In this document: positions 24,619-33,683 of the stretch, piece by piece
Layout of the letters: each line of letters begins with the position of its first letter
Numbering within the stretch: the first letter of the stretch is position 1
NCBI GenBank assembly: GCA_018066965.1
Contig: JAGPVP010000070.1
Span: 1-41,844, forward strand
Direction of reading: 5' to 3'
Origin: Zhongshania sp.
GTDB lineage: Bacteria > Pseudomonadota > Gammaproteobacteria > Pseudomonadales > Spongiibacteraceae
DNA length: 41,844 nucleotides
The notes under the pieces: model-generated
Seen by the model: the letters and a program-made list of their open reading frames with translations, nothing else
Databases searched by the model: none
Told to the model about the DNA's origin: nothing
Translations under genes and position numbers: made by a program

Positions 24619-25221
24619 TTACCGTCTATTTACTTTTATAACTTGCCTATCAGTCACAATAAAATCGAGTGGAATATCCCAGCCATCACTCGGTAAGGCG
24701 TTAACTTCTTGGCAGTGGTGGGCGAGTCCAATCATGATGGGTTTGCGCATTTTTTTATTCCGCTTATAGGCGAAGGCGCGGTCGTAATATCCGCCGCCCA
24801 TGCCTAGTCGTCGTCCTTCTTTATCAAATCCCGTCAATGGCAGAAGCACGATATCGAGTGTGTTTGAAGCCTGTGCTTGGCGACGATATCCGCTCGGTTC
24901 GCCAATGCCATAACGATTCGGGCGCAGGGTTTGGCCGTAGCGATACCGGTAAAAATCCATGTGATTGCTTGCTGGGGCTTGCGATATTCTGGGTAAATAA
25001 CAATGTTTGTTTTTTAGGCTTGCGTGGCGTAACAGCGGCGCCGGTGAGATTTCACCATCGCTGGCAATATACGCCGCAATATGACGAGCCTCGCGAAACG
25101 CGGGCAGCCGAATTAAACGCTGCATTAATTGATTGGCGGCGACGGTTTGCTGATCCTTGCTTAGACTTTGGCGTCTAGCGCGGAGCTCGCGTCGCAGTCT
25201 GGATTTAAGGGCAGAGTTCAT
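24619..25221 (-). CDS. fau: 5-formyltetrahydrofolate cyclo-ligase
   Basis: Converts 5-formyl-THF to 5,10-methenyl-THF with ATP, returning the folinic-acid pool to one-carbon metabolism. The 200-residue protein shows RRELRARRQSLS at the N-terminus, HIAAYIASDGEISP, the substrate region RYGIGEP, and the phosphate-binding GRRLGMGGGYYDRAFA followed by GLAHHCQEV. It follows the 6S RNA on the same strand, the conserved ssrS-ygfA arrangement known from E. coli and Pseudomonas. Confidence 0.95.
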   Translation of the reverse strand: MNSALKSRLRRELRARRQSLSKDQQTVAANQLMQRLIRLPAFREARHIAAYIASDGEISPAPLLRHASLKNKHCYLPRISQAPASNHMDFYRYRYGQTLRPNRYGIGEPSGYRRQAQASNTLDIVLLPLTGFDKEGRRLGMGGGYYDRAFAYKRNKKMRKPIMIGLAHHCQEVNALPSDGWDIPLDFIVTDRQVIKVNRR

Positions 25222-25299
25222 GCTGGCAGTATAGCGCTGACACGCAAAAAGTGTGATGGCTTATCGGTGTAGTTGAATGGCAAAACAGTGTAGAAAATA

Positions 25300-25475
25300 G
25301 GCCCCAAGATACCGCCGGCTACGTGGCCCTTGAACCCAGCGGTTCAAGGTGGAGTTCTCCGCAAGATTTTTAGGCTTTCCGACAAGCGGACATGCACACC
25401 AATCTCGGCTAAAGCCCTCCGGGGTAAAAAGCATCGGCTCAGGGGTCTAAGCAGCCTAGCTAATATCCCAGGGTG
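25300..25475 (-). ncRNA. ssrS: 6S RNA
   Basis: About 175 nt between zapA and fau, the conserved place for 6S RNA, which binds the sigma-70 RNA polymerase holoenzyme. Read on the minus strand it contains CCCCTGAGCCGATG near the 5' side and CCTTGAACCGCTGGGTTCAAG towards the 3' side, both close to E. coli 6S. The ends close: 5' CCCTGGGATA pairs with 3' TATCTTGGGG and GGCTGC with GTAGCC. Ends are estimated from this stem and from the promoter. Probably cotranscribed with or processed from a fau transcript. Confidence 0.93.
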
Positions 25476-25481
25476 TAACAA

Positions 25482-25510
25482 AGTATACCGCTTGGCTTTG
25501 TCTAATAACA
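25482..25510 (-). promoter_or_regulatory. Sigma-70 promoter of 6S RNA
   Basis: On the minus strand the -10 is TATACT (25487-25482) and the -35 is TGTTAT (25510-25505), 17 bases apart. The predicted start point at about 25474-25476 coincides with the 5' end of the closing stem of the 6S RNA. The -35 match is moderate. Confidence 0.6.
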
Positions 25511-25595
25511 GGGTGGACCTATAAGGGGATATGCCTGTTTACACTAATTTGATTATCTCAGTGGGTGTTTGCTTTACCGAACTAGTATCGGCGGC

Positions 25596-25904
25596 CTAGC
25601 TAATATCTAACTGCTTGCAGCGTTGTAAGGTTTGTTCAACTTTGTCGCTAATGCGGTTTACTGTTTGGGTTTCCGCTTCGGTTGGGGTGGCATTTTGTTT
25701 GGCTTGCAGCATTTCATAGCTTATATTCAACGCCGCCATAACAGCGATGCGCTCAAGTCCAATGACTTTGCCTGAGGTGCGAATGCCGCGCATTTTTTGG
25801 TCGAGAAATTGCCCTGCTTGCATTAGCGCAACTTGTTCTTCGGGTGGGCAGGCCACTTGATATTCTTTGTCTAATATTTTTATGCTGATGGTGTTCGTGC
25901 TCAC
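25596..25904 (-). CDS. zapA: Cell division protein ZapA
   Basis: A 102-residue FtsZ-bundling factor. The N-terminal beta-hairpin domain (ISIKILDKEYQVACPPEEQVALMQAGQFLDQKM) is followed by RTSGKVIGLERIAVMAALNISYEML and a C-terminal coiled coil. The start is GTG, overlapping the stop codon of the upstream coiled-coil gene as GTGA (25901-25904). 6S RNA and fau follow on the same strand. Confidence 0.95.
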   Translation of the reverse strand: MSTNTISIKILDKEYQVACPPEEQVALMQAGQFLDQKMRGIRTSGKVIGLERIAVMAALNISYEMLQAKQNATPTEAETQTVNRISDKVEQTLQRCKQLDIS

Positions 25905-26110
25905 GACTCTTTCTCCAGCGCGCGCAGGCGCTGAATCATGGATTCAACTTTCGCGCGGGCAATATCTGTTTTTTCGATCAGTTGTTCGCGCTCAGAACGC
26001 CAGTGCAGGGCGTCCGCTTTTAAGGCGCGATTTTCCTTGTCTAATTGTTCACACAACTGGACAATTTCGTCTACTTTTCGTTCCAAAAGTTGCAACTGTC
26101 GCTGATCCAT
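25901..26110 (-). CDS. ZapB-like coiled-coil protein (TIGR02449 type)
   Basis: A 69-residue protein that is almost wholly coiled coil: LLERKVDEIVQLCEQLDKEN then ALKADALHWRSEREQLIEKTDIARAKVESMIQRLRALE. The VD-I--LC--L--EN-AL pattern is that of the small protein encoded just ahead of zapA in Pseudomonas and relatives, related to the division factor ZapB. It is translationally coupled to zapA by a four-base overlap and is divergent from ygfB. Confidence 0.88.
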   Translation of the reverse strand: MDQRQLQLLERKVDEIVQLCEQLDKENRALKADALHWRSEREQLIEKTDIARAKVESMIQRLRALEKES

Positions 26111-26278
26111 CTTTAGATTGCGTCCGTTTGTAGAAAGATATTGGATAATAGTAGAGCGGGCCCTGCGGGTGGGTCAATGTAATTAAATGGGCTTGTTTGT
26201 GCTTAGTATTGAGATTCGATTTTATCTGGCTTCGGCGCTACCATTGCCGGCTAATGATGTATTAATGGAAATGTATAA

Positions 26279-26860
26279 ATGACCGCCAGTTTAGAGCACG
26301 ACGATCTCGCCAATTTATTTTTGAGTCTAGGCGCCTTGCAGCCGCCTGCCGAGTTGCATGGTTATGCGGCGGGCTTTGTCTCGGTGGGTGGGCGTATTAC
26401 CGCAGATGGCTGGCTTAAGCACTGTATTGATTTATTGGATTGCGAAGCTCCCGACCCAGATCAAAGCGACGCTTTGTACCGAGTATATAGCTCGGCGCTA
26501 GACGGCATGGAGTCTGGCGAGATGAGCTTAGATTTATTGTTGCCAGATGATGAATTCGATTTAGATCAGCGCATCGCGAGTTTGGGGCAGTGGTGCCAAG
26601 GTTATTTGACTGGCTTTGCGATGGCGGGCAAGCAGCAAAGCGTTGATAAGCAAAAAGCGTATTCGGCGGATTTAACGGAAGCGATTAGCGATATCGCCGC
26701 CATCGCTCAAGTGTCGGCCGATGAGCAAACCGATGAAGAGGGCGAACAAGACTATTTCGCGGTGTGTGAGTATGTGCGGGTTGCGGCTATGACAATCTTC
26801 ATCGAGTGCAATGGTGGTGAGGTGGCGGCAGATGATAGCAATACGCCGCGTTTGCACTGA
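26279..26860 (+). CDS. ygfB: UPF0149 (YgfB/YecA) family protein
   Basis: A 193-residue acidic, helical protein of the UPF0149 family. Seen: the N-terminal LHGYAAGFVSVGG-like motif (ELHGYAAGFVSVGGRI), FDLDQRIASLGQWCQGYLTGFAMAG and a C-terminal EYVRVAAMTIFIEC. The cellular role is poorly known. The gene order ygfB-pepP-ubiH-ubiI is conserved in gammaproteobacteria. The last residues lack the SEC-type zinc motif of longer YecA proteins. Confidence 0.92.
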   Translation: MTASLEHDDLANLFLSLGALQPPAELHGYAAGFVSVGGRITADGWLKHCIDLLDCEAPDPDQSDALYRVYSSALDGMESGEMSLDLLLPDDEFDLDQRIASLGQWCQGYLTGFAMAGKQQSVDKQKAYSADLTEAISDIAAIAQVSADEQTDEEGEQDYFAVCEYVRVAAMTIFIECNGGEVAADDSNTPRLH

Positions 26861-26969
26861 TTTACATAATGCAGGTGTATGTGGGCGCTAAGTATAAGCG
26901 CGCCTGTGATAAGCTTTTGTAGTATTTAGTAAAGCGATTTCCCCAGCACTTAACGGTAATGAGAAAAGT

Positions 26970-28301
26970 ATGACGATTAGTAAGCAGGAATTTGCCCGTC
27001 GCCGCAAAAATTTGATGGCGCTGATGGAGCCCGACAGCATTGCCGTTGTACCTTCTGCCAAAATGGTCACCCGCAATCGGGATTCCGAGTATGCCTTTCG
27101 TCAAGATAGCGATTTTTATTACCTAACAGGCTTTGATGAGCCTAATGCGGTGTTGGTGCTATTGCCGGGCCGCGCTGCTGGCGAGTGTGTGATGTTCTGC
27201 CAAGACCGCGATCCGGCTATGGAGTTGTGGACGGGATACCGCGCCGGCCCAGAGGGTGCGTGCACCAATTATGGCGCTGACGACGCGTTTCCGATTGGCG
27301 ATATCGACGATATATTGCCGGGCCTGTTAGAGGGGCGTCAGCGCGTGTATTACGCCATGGGTCGCCATACCGAATTTGATCAGCAAGTTATGCAGTGGGT
27401 GAATGTGATCCGCTCCAAGGTTCGCACCGGCGCTCAGCCTCCGGGAGAGTTTCTGGATTTAGATCACCATTTACATGATCTACGCTTATATAAGTCTGCG
27501 GCTGAATTAAAAGTAATGCGCCGCGCTGGCGAGATTTCAGCCGAGGCTCATTCCCGCGCCATGCGCGCCTGTCGCCCCGGCGTGTATGAGTATCAGCTTG
27601 AGGCTGAAATCCTTCATGAATTTGGCCGTAATGGCGCGCGCTTTCCTGCGTACAGCACCATTGTGGGTGCCGGTGAAAATGGTTGTATTTTGCATTATGT
27701 TGAGAACAGCTGCGAAGTCCGCGATGGCGATTTAGTCTTGATAGACGCGGGTTGTGAGTTGAAGTACTACGCTGCGGACATTACCCGAACCTTTCCCGCC
27801 AACGGTCGGTTTAGCGCCGAGCAGCGGGCGCTATATGATGTGGTGCTCGACTCACAAAAGGCAGCCATTGCTGCGGTGAAACCGGGTAATCACTGGAATC
27901 AACCTCATGATGAAACCGTTAAAGTTATCACTGCGGGCCTGGTGAAGTTGGGGCTTCTTAATGGCGATGTGAGTGCTCTTATTGCGGCCGAGGCCTACAA
28001 ACCTTTTTATATGCATCGCGCTGGTCATTGGTTGGGTATGGACGTGCATGACGTGGGTGATTACAAGGTCGGTGGCGAGTGGCGAGTGCTTGAAGAAGGC
28101 ATGGTGCTCACGGTTGAACCGGGTATTTATGTGGCGCCGAACAATACGGATGTCGATGCTAAATGGCGCGGTATTGGTATTCGCATCGAAGACGATGTGG
28201 CGGTGACTAAAACCGGCTGCGAAGTGTTAACAGCAGCGGTGCCCAAAGAAGTCGACGAGATCGAGGCCTTGATGGCGGAGGCTCGTCTTGCCGCGCACTG
28301 A
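26970..28301 (+). CDS. pepP: Xaa-Pro aminopeptidase
   Basis: A dinuclear-manganese aminopeptidase P of 443 residues that removes an N-terminal residue before proline. The N-terminal domain (EFARRRKNLMALM, SEYAFRQDSDFYYLTGFDEP) precedes the pita-bread domain, with metal ligands in LVLIDAGCELKYYAADITRTFP (two Asp), HRAGHWLGMDVHDVG (His), TVEPGIYV (Glu) and GIGIRIEDDV (Glu). The ubiH start lies inside its last codons, so the genes are coupled, as in other gammaproteobacteria. Confidence 0.96.
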   Translation: MTISKQEFARRRKNLMALMEPDSIAVVPSAKMVTRNRDSEYAFRQDSDFYYLTGFDEPNAVLVLLPGRAAGECVMFCQDRDPAMELWTGYRAGPEGACTNYGADDAFPIGDIDDILPGLLEGRQRVYYAMGRHTEFDQQVMQWVNVIRSKVRTGAQPPGEFLDLDHHLHDLRLYKSAAELKVMRRAGEISAEAHSRAMRACRPGVYEYQLEAEILHEFGRNGARFPAYSTIVGAGENGCILHYVENSCEVRDGDLVLIDAGCELKYYAADITRTFPANGRFSAEQRALYDVVLDSQKAAIAAVKPGNHWNQPHDETVKVITAGLVKLGLLNGDVSALIAAEAYKPFYMHRAGHWLGMDVHDVGDYKVGGEWRVLEEGMVLTVEPGIYVAPNNTDVDAKWRGIGIRIEDDVAVTKTGCEVLTAAVPKEVDEIEALMAEARLAAH

Positions 28302-29535
28302 TTACGATGTGGTTATTGCTGGCGGCGGTATGGTTGGCGCCAGCTTGGCATTATGTCTTGATAGTTATAGCCGCGCCGGTTTGCGGGTTTTGCTTGTCGA
28401 AAATTTCCCGCTGCCTCCCGTTAGTGAAGGCAAGCCGGCCTACCGGCCGAGCTTTGATGCGCGCTCTACTGCCTTATCATTTGGCAGTGCTCAGATTTAT
28501 GACGAGTTGGGGGTGTGGCCGCTGCTTGCGGAACATATTTGCACCATTTCGCAGGTTCATGTGTCTGACCGTGGCCATTTTGGCAGCATGTTGATGAGTG
28601 CGGCCAGTCAAGGCTGGCCAGCCTTGGGCTATGTTGTTGAAAACGCGTGGCTGGGCAATGTCTTGCTTAATCAACTACGCCAACATACCCGCGTTGAATG
28701 TTTGTCACCTGCCTCGGTAGAGTCGGTGACGGTTTCCAAAGGATATGCGAGCTTATGTGTGCGTGAGGGCGATACTTCACGGGAGATAACAACGCAGCTA
28801 GTCGCCGTTGCCGACGGGGCAGATTCCGGTCTGCGTACCCAGTTGGGTATTGGCGCCAGCGTTGACGATTATCACCAAGTTGCGGTGATCGCTAATGTTG
28901 CCACTGAAAAACATCATGACGGCTGTGCTTACGAGCGGTTTACCGAGAGAGGGCCGCTGGCATTGCTGCCTTTATTGGCCGATGAGTCTGGTGTGTCACG
29001 CTCGGCTTTGGTTTGGACCTTTCCTGAAAATATGGCCGACGAAGTGGCTAGTTGGTCCGATGAGGGTTTTTTAGCCGAGCTTCAACGTAACTTTGGTTAC
29101 CGCTTGGGGCGGCTGCGAAAAGTGGGTCAGCGCAATTCCTTTCCGCTGCGCTTGATGCAGGCCGACGAACAGGTGCGCGCTCAAGTTGCGGTGCTTGGGA
29201 ATGCCGCACACTCGCTGCATCCGGTTGCGGGGCAGGGGTTTAATTTGGCCCTGCGTGACCTTGAGTGTTTGAGCCGCTTAGTGGCGACTGCTCACGCCAA
29301 GGGCGAAAATTTAGGCGACTTAAAATTACTACAAAGCTATACAAAGAGTCAGCGTGGAGATCAATTGGTCACTACGACCTTCTCTGATCAGCTGACGGGT
29401 ATTTTCAGTAACCGTAAGCCGGTATTGAGCCTTCTCAGGAACTTAGGCCTGTCCATGCTGGATGTGAGTCCACCGGTAAAATCACGGTTTGTAGCCAGAG
29501 CAGCGGGTATTTTGCCCGGTGCTGCAGCGGAGTAA
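28288..29535 (+). CDS. ubiH: 2-octaprenyl-6-methoxyphenyl hydroxylase (UbiH)
   Basis: A 415-residue FAD monooxygenase of aerobic ubiquinone synthesis. Seen: Rossmann motif VVIAGGGMVGASLAL, the DG motif VAVADGADSGLR, and the second FAD motif LGNAAHSLHPVAGQGFNLALRDLE. It starts at TTG 28288, with GGAGG (28277-28281) six bases upstream, overlapping the 3' end of pepP by 14 bases. The pairing with the next gene makes UbiH the likely paralogue here, since pepP-ubiH-ubiI is the usual order; sequence alone separates the paralogues less well. Confidence 0.93.
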   Translation: MPRTDYDVVIAGGGMVGASLALCLDSYSRAGLRVLLVENFPLPPVSEGKPAYRPSFDARSTALSFGSAQIYDELGVWPLLAEHICTISQVHVSDRGHFGSMLMSAASQGWPALGYVVENAWLGNVLLNQLRQHTRVECLSPASVESVTVSKGYASLCVREGDTSREITTQLVAVADGADSGLRTQLGIGASVDDYHQVAVIANVATEKHHDGCAYERFTERGPLALLPLLADESGVSRSALVWTFPENMADEVASWSDEGFLAELQRNFGYRLGRLRKVGQRNSFPLRLMQADEQVRAQVAVLGNAAHSLHPVAGQGFNLALRDLECLSRLVATAHAKGENLGDLKLLQSYTKSQRGDQLVTTTFSDQLTGIFSNRKPVLSLLRNLGLSMLDVSPPVKSRFVARAAGILPGAAAE

Positions 29536-29540
29536 TACGA

Positions 29541-30773
29541 ATGTCGGCAGAGAATATCGCTGATTTTGATTTAGTGATTGTGGGCGCGGGTCTGGCGGGC
29601 GCTGCGCTTGCTTTGGCGGTGGCAGATTTGCCGCTCAAGGTAGCTCTGGTTGAGGCGCAGGCGGTTCGTGAAGGCTGGCCGAAAATTGAAGAAAGCGTGT
29701 TCGATTACGACGCCAGAGTCAGTGCACTGACCGAAGCCTCGCGTCATTTTTTAGATGAAATTGGCGCATGGTCTGATATCGCCAGCCGCCGTGCCTGCGC
29801 GTATACCGATATGGAAGTGTGGGACGGCGAAGGCACCGGACGTATTCATTTTGCCGCCAGCGAAGTGCGGCGAACGGCACTGGGTCATATCGTCGAGAAT
29901 CGATTGATTAATGCATCGCTGATTAATAATCTGCGAGAGAGTGCACGGGTAAAATGTTTTTTCGGTATGCCGGTGGAAACCATGGATCGGCAGCAGGGTT
30001 TTATTAGTTTGCATCTCGCTGGCGGTAAAGTGGTGCGCAGCCCCTTGGTGGTCGCTGCCGATGGGGCCAACTCTAAGATTCGCGACTGGGCTGGCTTTGT
30101 TACCCGCGAATGGGATTACCATCACCACGCCATTGTGGCGACGGTAGAAACCGAGCGTCCGCATAGTAACACCGCGTGGCAGCGCTTTTTGCCGGAAGGC
30201 CCGCTGGCATTTTTGCCACTGCAAGATGAGGCCGGTGAGCAGCGTTACTGTTCTATTGTGTGGTCGGTAAAGCCAGATATTGCCGAGCAATTGATGGCGT
30301 TAGACGATGATGCGTTTTGCGCTGAGTTGGCGGCCAAGTTTGAGCATCGCCTTGGTGCGGTATTGGCGAGTAGCCGGCGTTTTAGTTTTCCGCTGCGACA
30401 GCGTCATGCGGCAGACTATGTCTGTGACGGCGTGGTGTTGCTGGGGGATGCGGCGCACACCATTCACCCCTTGGCGGGGCAGGGTATTAACCTCGGTTTC
30501 CAGGATGCCATGGTGTTAGCGGAAGAGTGTCGCCGCGCTTGTGAGCGAGGGCTGAACTTGGCAGACACGGCCGTGCTGAATCGCTATCAGCGTCGGCGTA
30601 AAGGTGGCAATTTGGCGATGATGGCGATGATGGAGGGGTTTCAGCATTTATTTGAAACACCGGCCATGCCGCTGCGCTTATTACGTAATACCGGAATGCG
30701 CTGGTTGGATTCGGCGCTGCCCTTAAAGCGCCAGATTATTGCCAAGGCAATGGGCTTGGCGGATAAGCCCTAG
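29541..30773 (+). CDS. ubiI: 2-octaprenylphenol hydroxylase-type FAD monooxygenase (UbiI/VisC)
   Basis: A 410-residue paralogue of UbiH in the same operon. Seen: DLVIVGAGLAGAALALA, FDYDARVSALTEASRHFLDEIGAW, VVAADGANSKIR and LGDAAHTIHPLAGQGINLGFQD. In E. coli UbiI hydroxylates C5 of the ring. GGAG overlaps the end of ubiH and lies eight bases before the ATG. UbiF or UbiL activity is possible too because these paralogues are close; the position after ubiH favours UbiI. Confidence 0.9.
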   Translation: MSAENIADFDLVIVGAGLAGAALALAVADLPLKVALVEAQAVREGWPKIEESVFDYDARVSALTEASRHFLDEIGAWSDIASRRACAYTDMEVWDGEGTGRIHFAASEVRRTALGHIVENRLINASLINNLRESARVKCFFGMPVETMDRQQGFISLHLAGGKVVRSPLVVAADGANSKIRDWAGFVTREWDYHHHAIVATVETERPHSNTAWQRFLPEGPLAFLPLQDEAGEQRYCSIVWSVKPDIAEQLMALDDDAFCAELAAKFEHRLGAVLASSRRFSFPLRQRHAADYVCDGVVLLGDAAHTIHPLAGQGINLGFQDAMVLAEECRRACERGLNLADTAVLNRYQRRRKGGNLAMMAMMEGFQHLFETPAMPLRLLRNTGMRWLDSALPLKRQIIAKAMGLADKP

Positions 30774-30846
30774 CACTAAATCCGGCGATTAGCTGAGTGA
30801 ATCAGCCTCGCTGCTAATATTGATGCAGAATAAATCGCGGAATTCA

Positions 30847-30875
30847 TTGAGAAGTTTAATGATAATAATTATCAT
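30847..30875 (+). promoter_or_regulatory. Promoter with Fur box for the iron-transport genes
   Basis: ATGATAATAATTATCAT (30859-30875) is a perfect palindrome around one central base and fits the ferric-uptake-regulator consensus. It overlaps a promoter with -35 TTGAGA (30847-30852) and -10 TATCAT (30870-30875) 17 bases apart. Fur-Fe(II) bound here would block RNA polymerase, so the operon should be induced by iron shortage. Confidence 0.85.
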
Positions 30876-30905
30876 CTACGCCCGAATTTCTTGTGAGAGG
30901 CTTGG

Positions 30906-31937
30906 ATGATGCAAAAACTCGCGCTGATTGTTGTAGCAACCCTAGTTCTGGCGGCATGTGGTAATAGTGAACCGTCTGCGGTAAAAGGCCCAGAATTGGT
31001 GATTTACAGCTCACGGATAGAGCAGCTTATTAAGCCCATCTTCGATGATTTTACCAAGGAAACCGGTATTACCATTCGCTACGTCACTGACGAGGCGGGG
31101 CCCTTGTTGGCGCGTTTGAAGGCTGAGGGCGAGAACTCCCCTGCGGATATGTTAATTACCGTTGACGCTGGCAACCTGTGGCACGCGGCGGAAATGGGTA
31201 TTTTGCAGCCGATACAATCTGACGTGTTGACCAGTAATATTCCTGCTGCTTTGCGCGATGAGCAGGGACGCTGGTATGGCGTTTCCATTCGCGCTCGGAC
31301 TATCGTCTATGCCACTGATCGAGTTAAACCTGAGGAGTTGGCGGGCTATGAAGACCTAGCTGGCCCGCAGTGGAATGGTCGTCTGTGTTTGCGTACTTCT
31401 AAAAAGGTATATAACCAGTCGCTGGTTGCCAGCATGATCGTCGCCTTAGGTGCTGAAAAAGCGGAAAAGGTTGTTAGTGGCTGGGTGAATAATTTAGCGG
31501 TGTCGCCGTTTGCCAACGACATTAAGGTGGTTGAGGCTATCGACGCTGGGCAATGCGATGTCGGCTTGGTAAACACCTATTATCTAGCGCGTATGCTGGT
31601 TGATAACCCTGATTTGCCGGTAGGTTTGTTCTGGGCGAATCAAACTGGTGAGGGCGCTGCTGCTCGCGGTACGCATGTGAATGTTTCTGGCGCAGGTATA
31701 ACCAAAGCCAGCAAGCATAAAGAGAATGCGCTGCGGTTATTGGAGTGGTTGTCTGGTCCGTCAGCACAGTATGATTTTGCGCATTTGAATCAGGAATACC
31801 CTGTGAATGACAAGACCGCACCCTCTGAGCTTATTAAGCAGTGGGGCAGTTTCCGTGCCGACACAATGCCGCTAAGTGAGGCGGGTCGTCTGCAAGGTGA
31901 TGCGATTCGCATAATGGACAGACAGGGATATCGCTGA
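30906..31937 (+). CDS. fbpA: Fe(III) ABC transporter substrate-binding lipoprotein
   Basis: A 343-residue FbpA/HitA-type iron-binding protein. A lipobox (LVLAACGN; Cys near residue 19) predicts a lipidated, membrane-anchored protein, unlike the soluble FbpA of Neisseria. Seen: ELVIYSSRIEQLIKPIFDDFTKETGI, YVTDEAGPLLARLKAEG, ADMLITVDAGNLWHAAEMG, and the Tyr-rich segment VNTYYLARML, which normally supplies the paired iron-binding tyrosines. A Fur-type promoter is directly upstream. The permease gene starts right after the stop codon. Confidence 0.93.
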   Translation: MMQKLALIVVATLVLAACGNSEPSAVKGPELVIYSSRIEQLIKPIFDDFTKETGITIRYVTDEAGPLLARLKAEGENSPADMLITVDAGNLWHAAEMGILQPIQSDVLTSNIPAALRDEQGRWYGVSIRARTIVYATDRVKPEELAGYEDLAGPQWNGRLCLRTSKKVYNQSLVASMIVALGAEKAEKVVSGWVNNLAVSPFANDIKVVEAIDAGQCDVGLVNTYYLARMLVDNPDLPVGLFWANQTGEGAAARGTHVNVSGAGITKASKHKENALRLLEWLSGPSAQYDFAHLNQEYPVNDKTAPSELIKQWGSFRADTMPLSEAGRLQGDAIRIMDRQGYR

Positions 31938-33611
31938 GTGTCAGTTAGCCCCCCACCAGTTACGTCATCTCCAGTAAGCGCGTTTTCACAGACGTCTACA
32001 ACGCCGCGCCGATCAAGCGCGGCGTTGTGGTTGTTGCGTGTAATTGGGGTTGCCGCGGTATTGGCGGTGATGGCACCGATTTTAGTGGTGGTGCTGAGCT
32101 GGAGCTCCTCCCAAACCGATGTCTGGCAACACTTGATTGCGACCCAGTTGGGGAGCTTGTTATTTAACACCTTGCTGTTGCTGGCGGGGGTGGGTCTGCT
32201 AGTCAGTATCTTGGGTATTGGCTTGGCGTGGTTCACGGTGATGTGTGAATTCCCCGGCCGAGCGTGGTTTGAATGGCTGCTGATGCTGCCCATGGCGGTG
32301 CCTGCCTATGTGATGGCGTTTGTCATTTTGGGCGTGTTTGATTTTGGTGGGCCGCTGCAGAGCTTTTTAAGATTACAGTTCGGTCAGCAATACGGCAGTA
32401 TAGATGTTCGTAATGCTGCCACCGTGATTATTGTGTTTGCGTTAGTTTTATATCCCTACGTGTATATGCTGGCGCGCAGTGCATTCCTTTCACAAAGCAG
32501 CGACACAACCGAAGCTGCCAGAGTTTTGGGTTGTAACCCTTGGCAGGCGTTTTATCGTGTTGCTCTGCCAATGGCGCGGCCCGCCATTGTTGCAGGGGTG
32601 AGCTTGGCGATGATGGAAACCCTCGCTGATTTCGGTACCGTGGCGGTGTTTAATTACGACACGTTTACCACGGCGATTTATAAGGCGTGGTTTGGTTTTT
32701 TTAATATCCAGGCTGCTGCGCAGTTAGCGTCGATACTACTTTTATTTGTAGCCTTAACCTTATTTGCTGAGCGTCGTTCTCGCGGTGGCCGCCGGTTTGT
32801 GCAGGGCGGGCGTTTGCAGCATCGCTATCGATTCCCAGTAAAGCCGGTTAAGGCGTGGGCGATGACGGCTATTTGCACCTTGGTGCTAGCCATGGCATTT
32901 GTGTTGCCAGTCTTGCAGTTAATTCTGTGGGCGATTGATAACGGCGCGATGCAGTTAAATACCCGATTTTTTGAGCTATTACAGCACACCGTGTTATTGG
33001 CTGGGCTGGCGGCGGCGATTACGGTGTTTCTCGCTCTGGTATTGGCATTCAATCGTCGCCAAGTGAAGCGCGGCGGTTTTTTTAGTATGGCGCAATTGGG
33101 CTACGCTTTGCCGGGTTCGGTATTGGCGGTGGGTATTATGTTGTCGTTTACCTTTATCGATAATCAGCTTTTGATTCCCCTTCAGCGGTTTTTAGGTATG
33201 TCGCCAGCCCCAGTGTTAGTTGGCTCTATTTTAACGTTGTTGGCAGCCTACTGGATTCGCTTTCTGGCGGTGGCTAGCGGGCCATTGGAATCGTCGCTTG
33301 AGCGTATTCGCCCAAGCTTGCCTGAAGCGGCCCGCACCTTAGGTGCAAATGGTAGTGATTTGGTGTGGCGTATTTATTTGCCCATGCTCCGCCCGGGTTT
33401 GCTGACGGCGGCGGTCTTGGTTTTTGTCGATGTGATGAAAGAAATGCCGGCTACTTTGCTGCTTCGTCCTTTTGGCTGGGACACCCTAGCAGTGCGAATT
33501 TACGAGATGACCGCAGAGGGGCAGTGGCAGCTTGCGGCGCTGCCCGCATTGGCCTTGGTGGCGGTGGGATTAATCCCGGTGATAATCAGTATTCGTCGCA
33601 GTAGTCATTGA
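31938..33611 (+). CDS. fbpB: Fe(III) ABC transporter permease, two fused domains
   Basis: A 557-residue inner-membrane protein with about 12 transmembrane helices in two homologous halves, as in FbpB/HitB. Both halves carry the EAA loop that contacts the ATPase: EAARVLGCNPWQAFYRVALPMARPAI in the first and EAARTLGANGSDLVWRIYLPMLRPGL in the second. The GTG start is immediately after the TGA of fbpA. No ATPase gene (fbpC) follows; the next gene is gcvH. A shared or distant ATPase must therefore be used, as I recall for hitAB in Pseudomonas. Confidence 0.93.
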   Translation: MSVSPPPVTSSPVSAFSQTSTTPRRSSAALWLLRVIGVAAVLAVMAPILVVVLSWSSSQTDVWQHLIATQLGSLLFNTLLLLAGVGLLVSILGIGLAWFTVMCEFPGRAWFEWLLMLPMAVPAYVMAFVILGVFDFGGPLQSFLRLQFGQQYGSIDVRNAATVIIVFALVLYPYVYMLARSAFLSQSSDTTEAARVLGCNPWQAFYRVALPMARPAIVAGVSLAMMETLADFGTVAVFNYDTFTTAIYKAWFGFFNIQAAAQLASILLLFVALTLFAERRSRGGRRFVQGGRLQHRYRFPVKPVKAWAMTAICTLVLAMAFVLPVLQLILWAIDNGAMQLNTRFFELLQHTVLLAGLAAAITVFLALVLAFNRRQVKRGGFFSMAQLGYALPGSVLAVGIMLSFTFIDNQLLIPLQRFLGMSPAPVLVGSILTLLAAYWIRFLAVASGPLESSLERIRPSLPEAARTLGANGSDLVWRIYLPMLRPGLLTAAVLVFVDVMKEMPATLLLRPFGWDTLAVRIYEMTAEGQWQLAALPALALVAVGLIPVIISIRRSSH

Positions 33612-33683
33612 GCACTTTGTATTTGTCGGTAGCGGCGTTAAAATGCGCCCATCTAACGTATCGTCAGTAGAGGACGGCCTTAA

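Noticed and set aside
25330-25524. A 64-residue plus-strand open frame between fau and zapA
   Set aside because: It lies antisense over the 6S RNA, which has sequence and pairing support, and has no family signature.
29751-30290. A 179-residue minus-strand frame inside ubiI
   Set aside because: It is antisense to a clear FAD monooxygenase and has no recognisable domain.
31790-32293. A 167-residue minus-strand frame across the fbpA-fbpB junction
   Set aside because: It lies antisense to two well-supported genes; Thr/Asn-rich composition is typical of a shadow frame.
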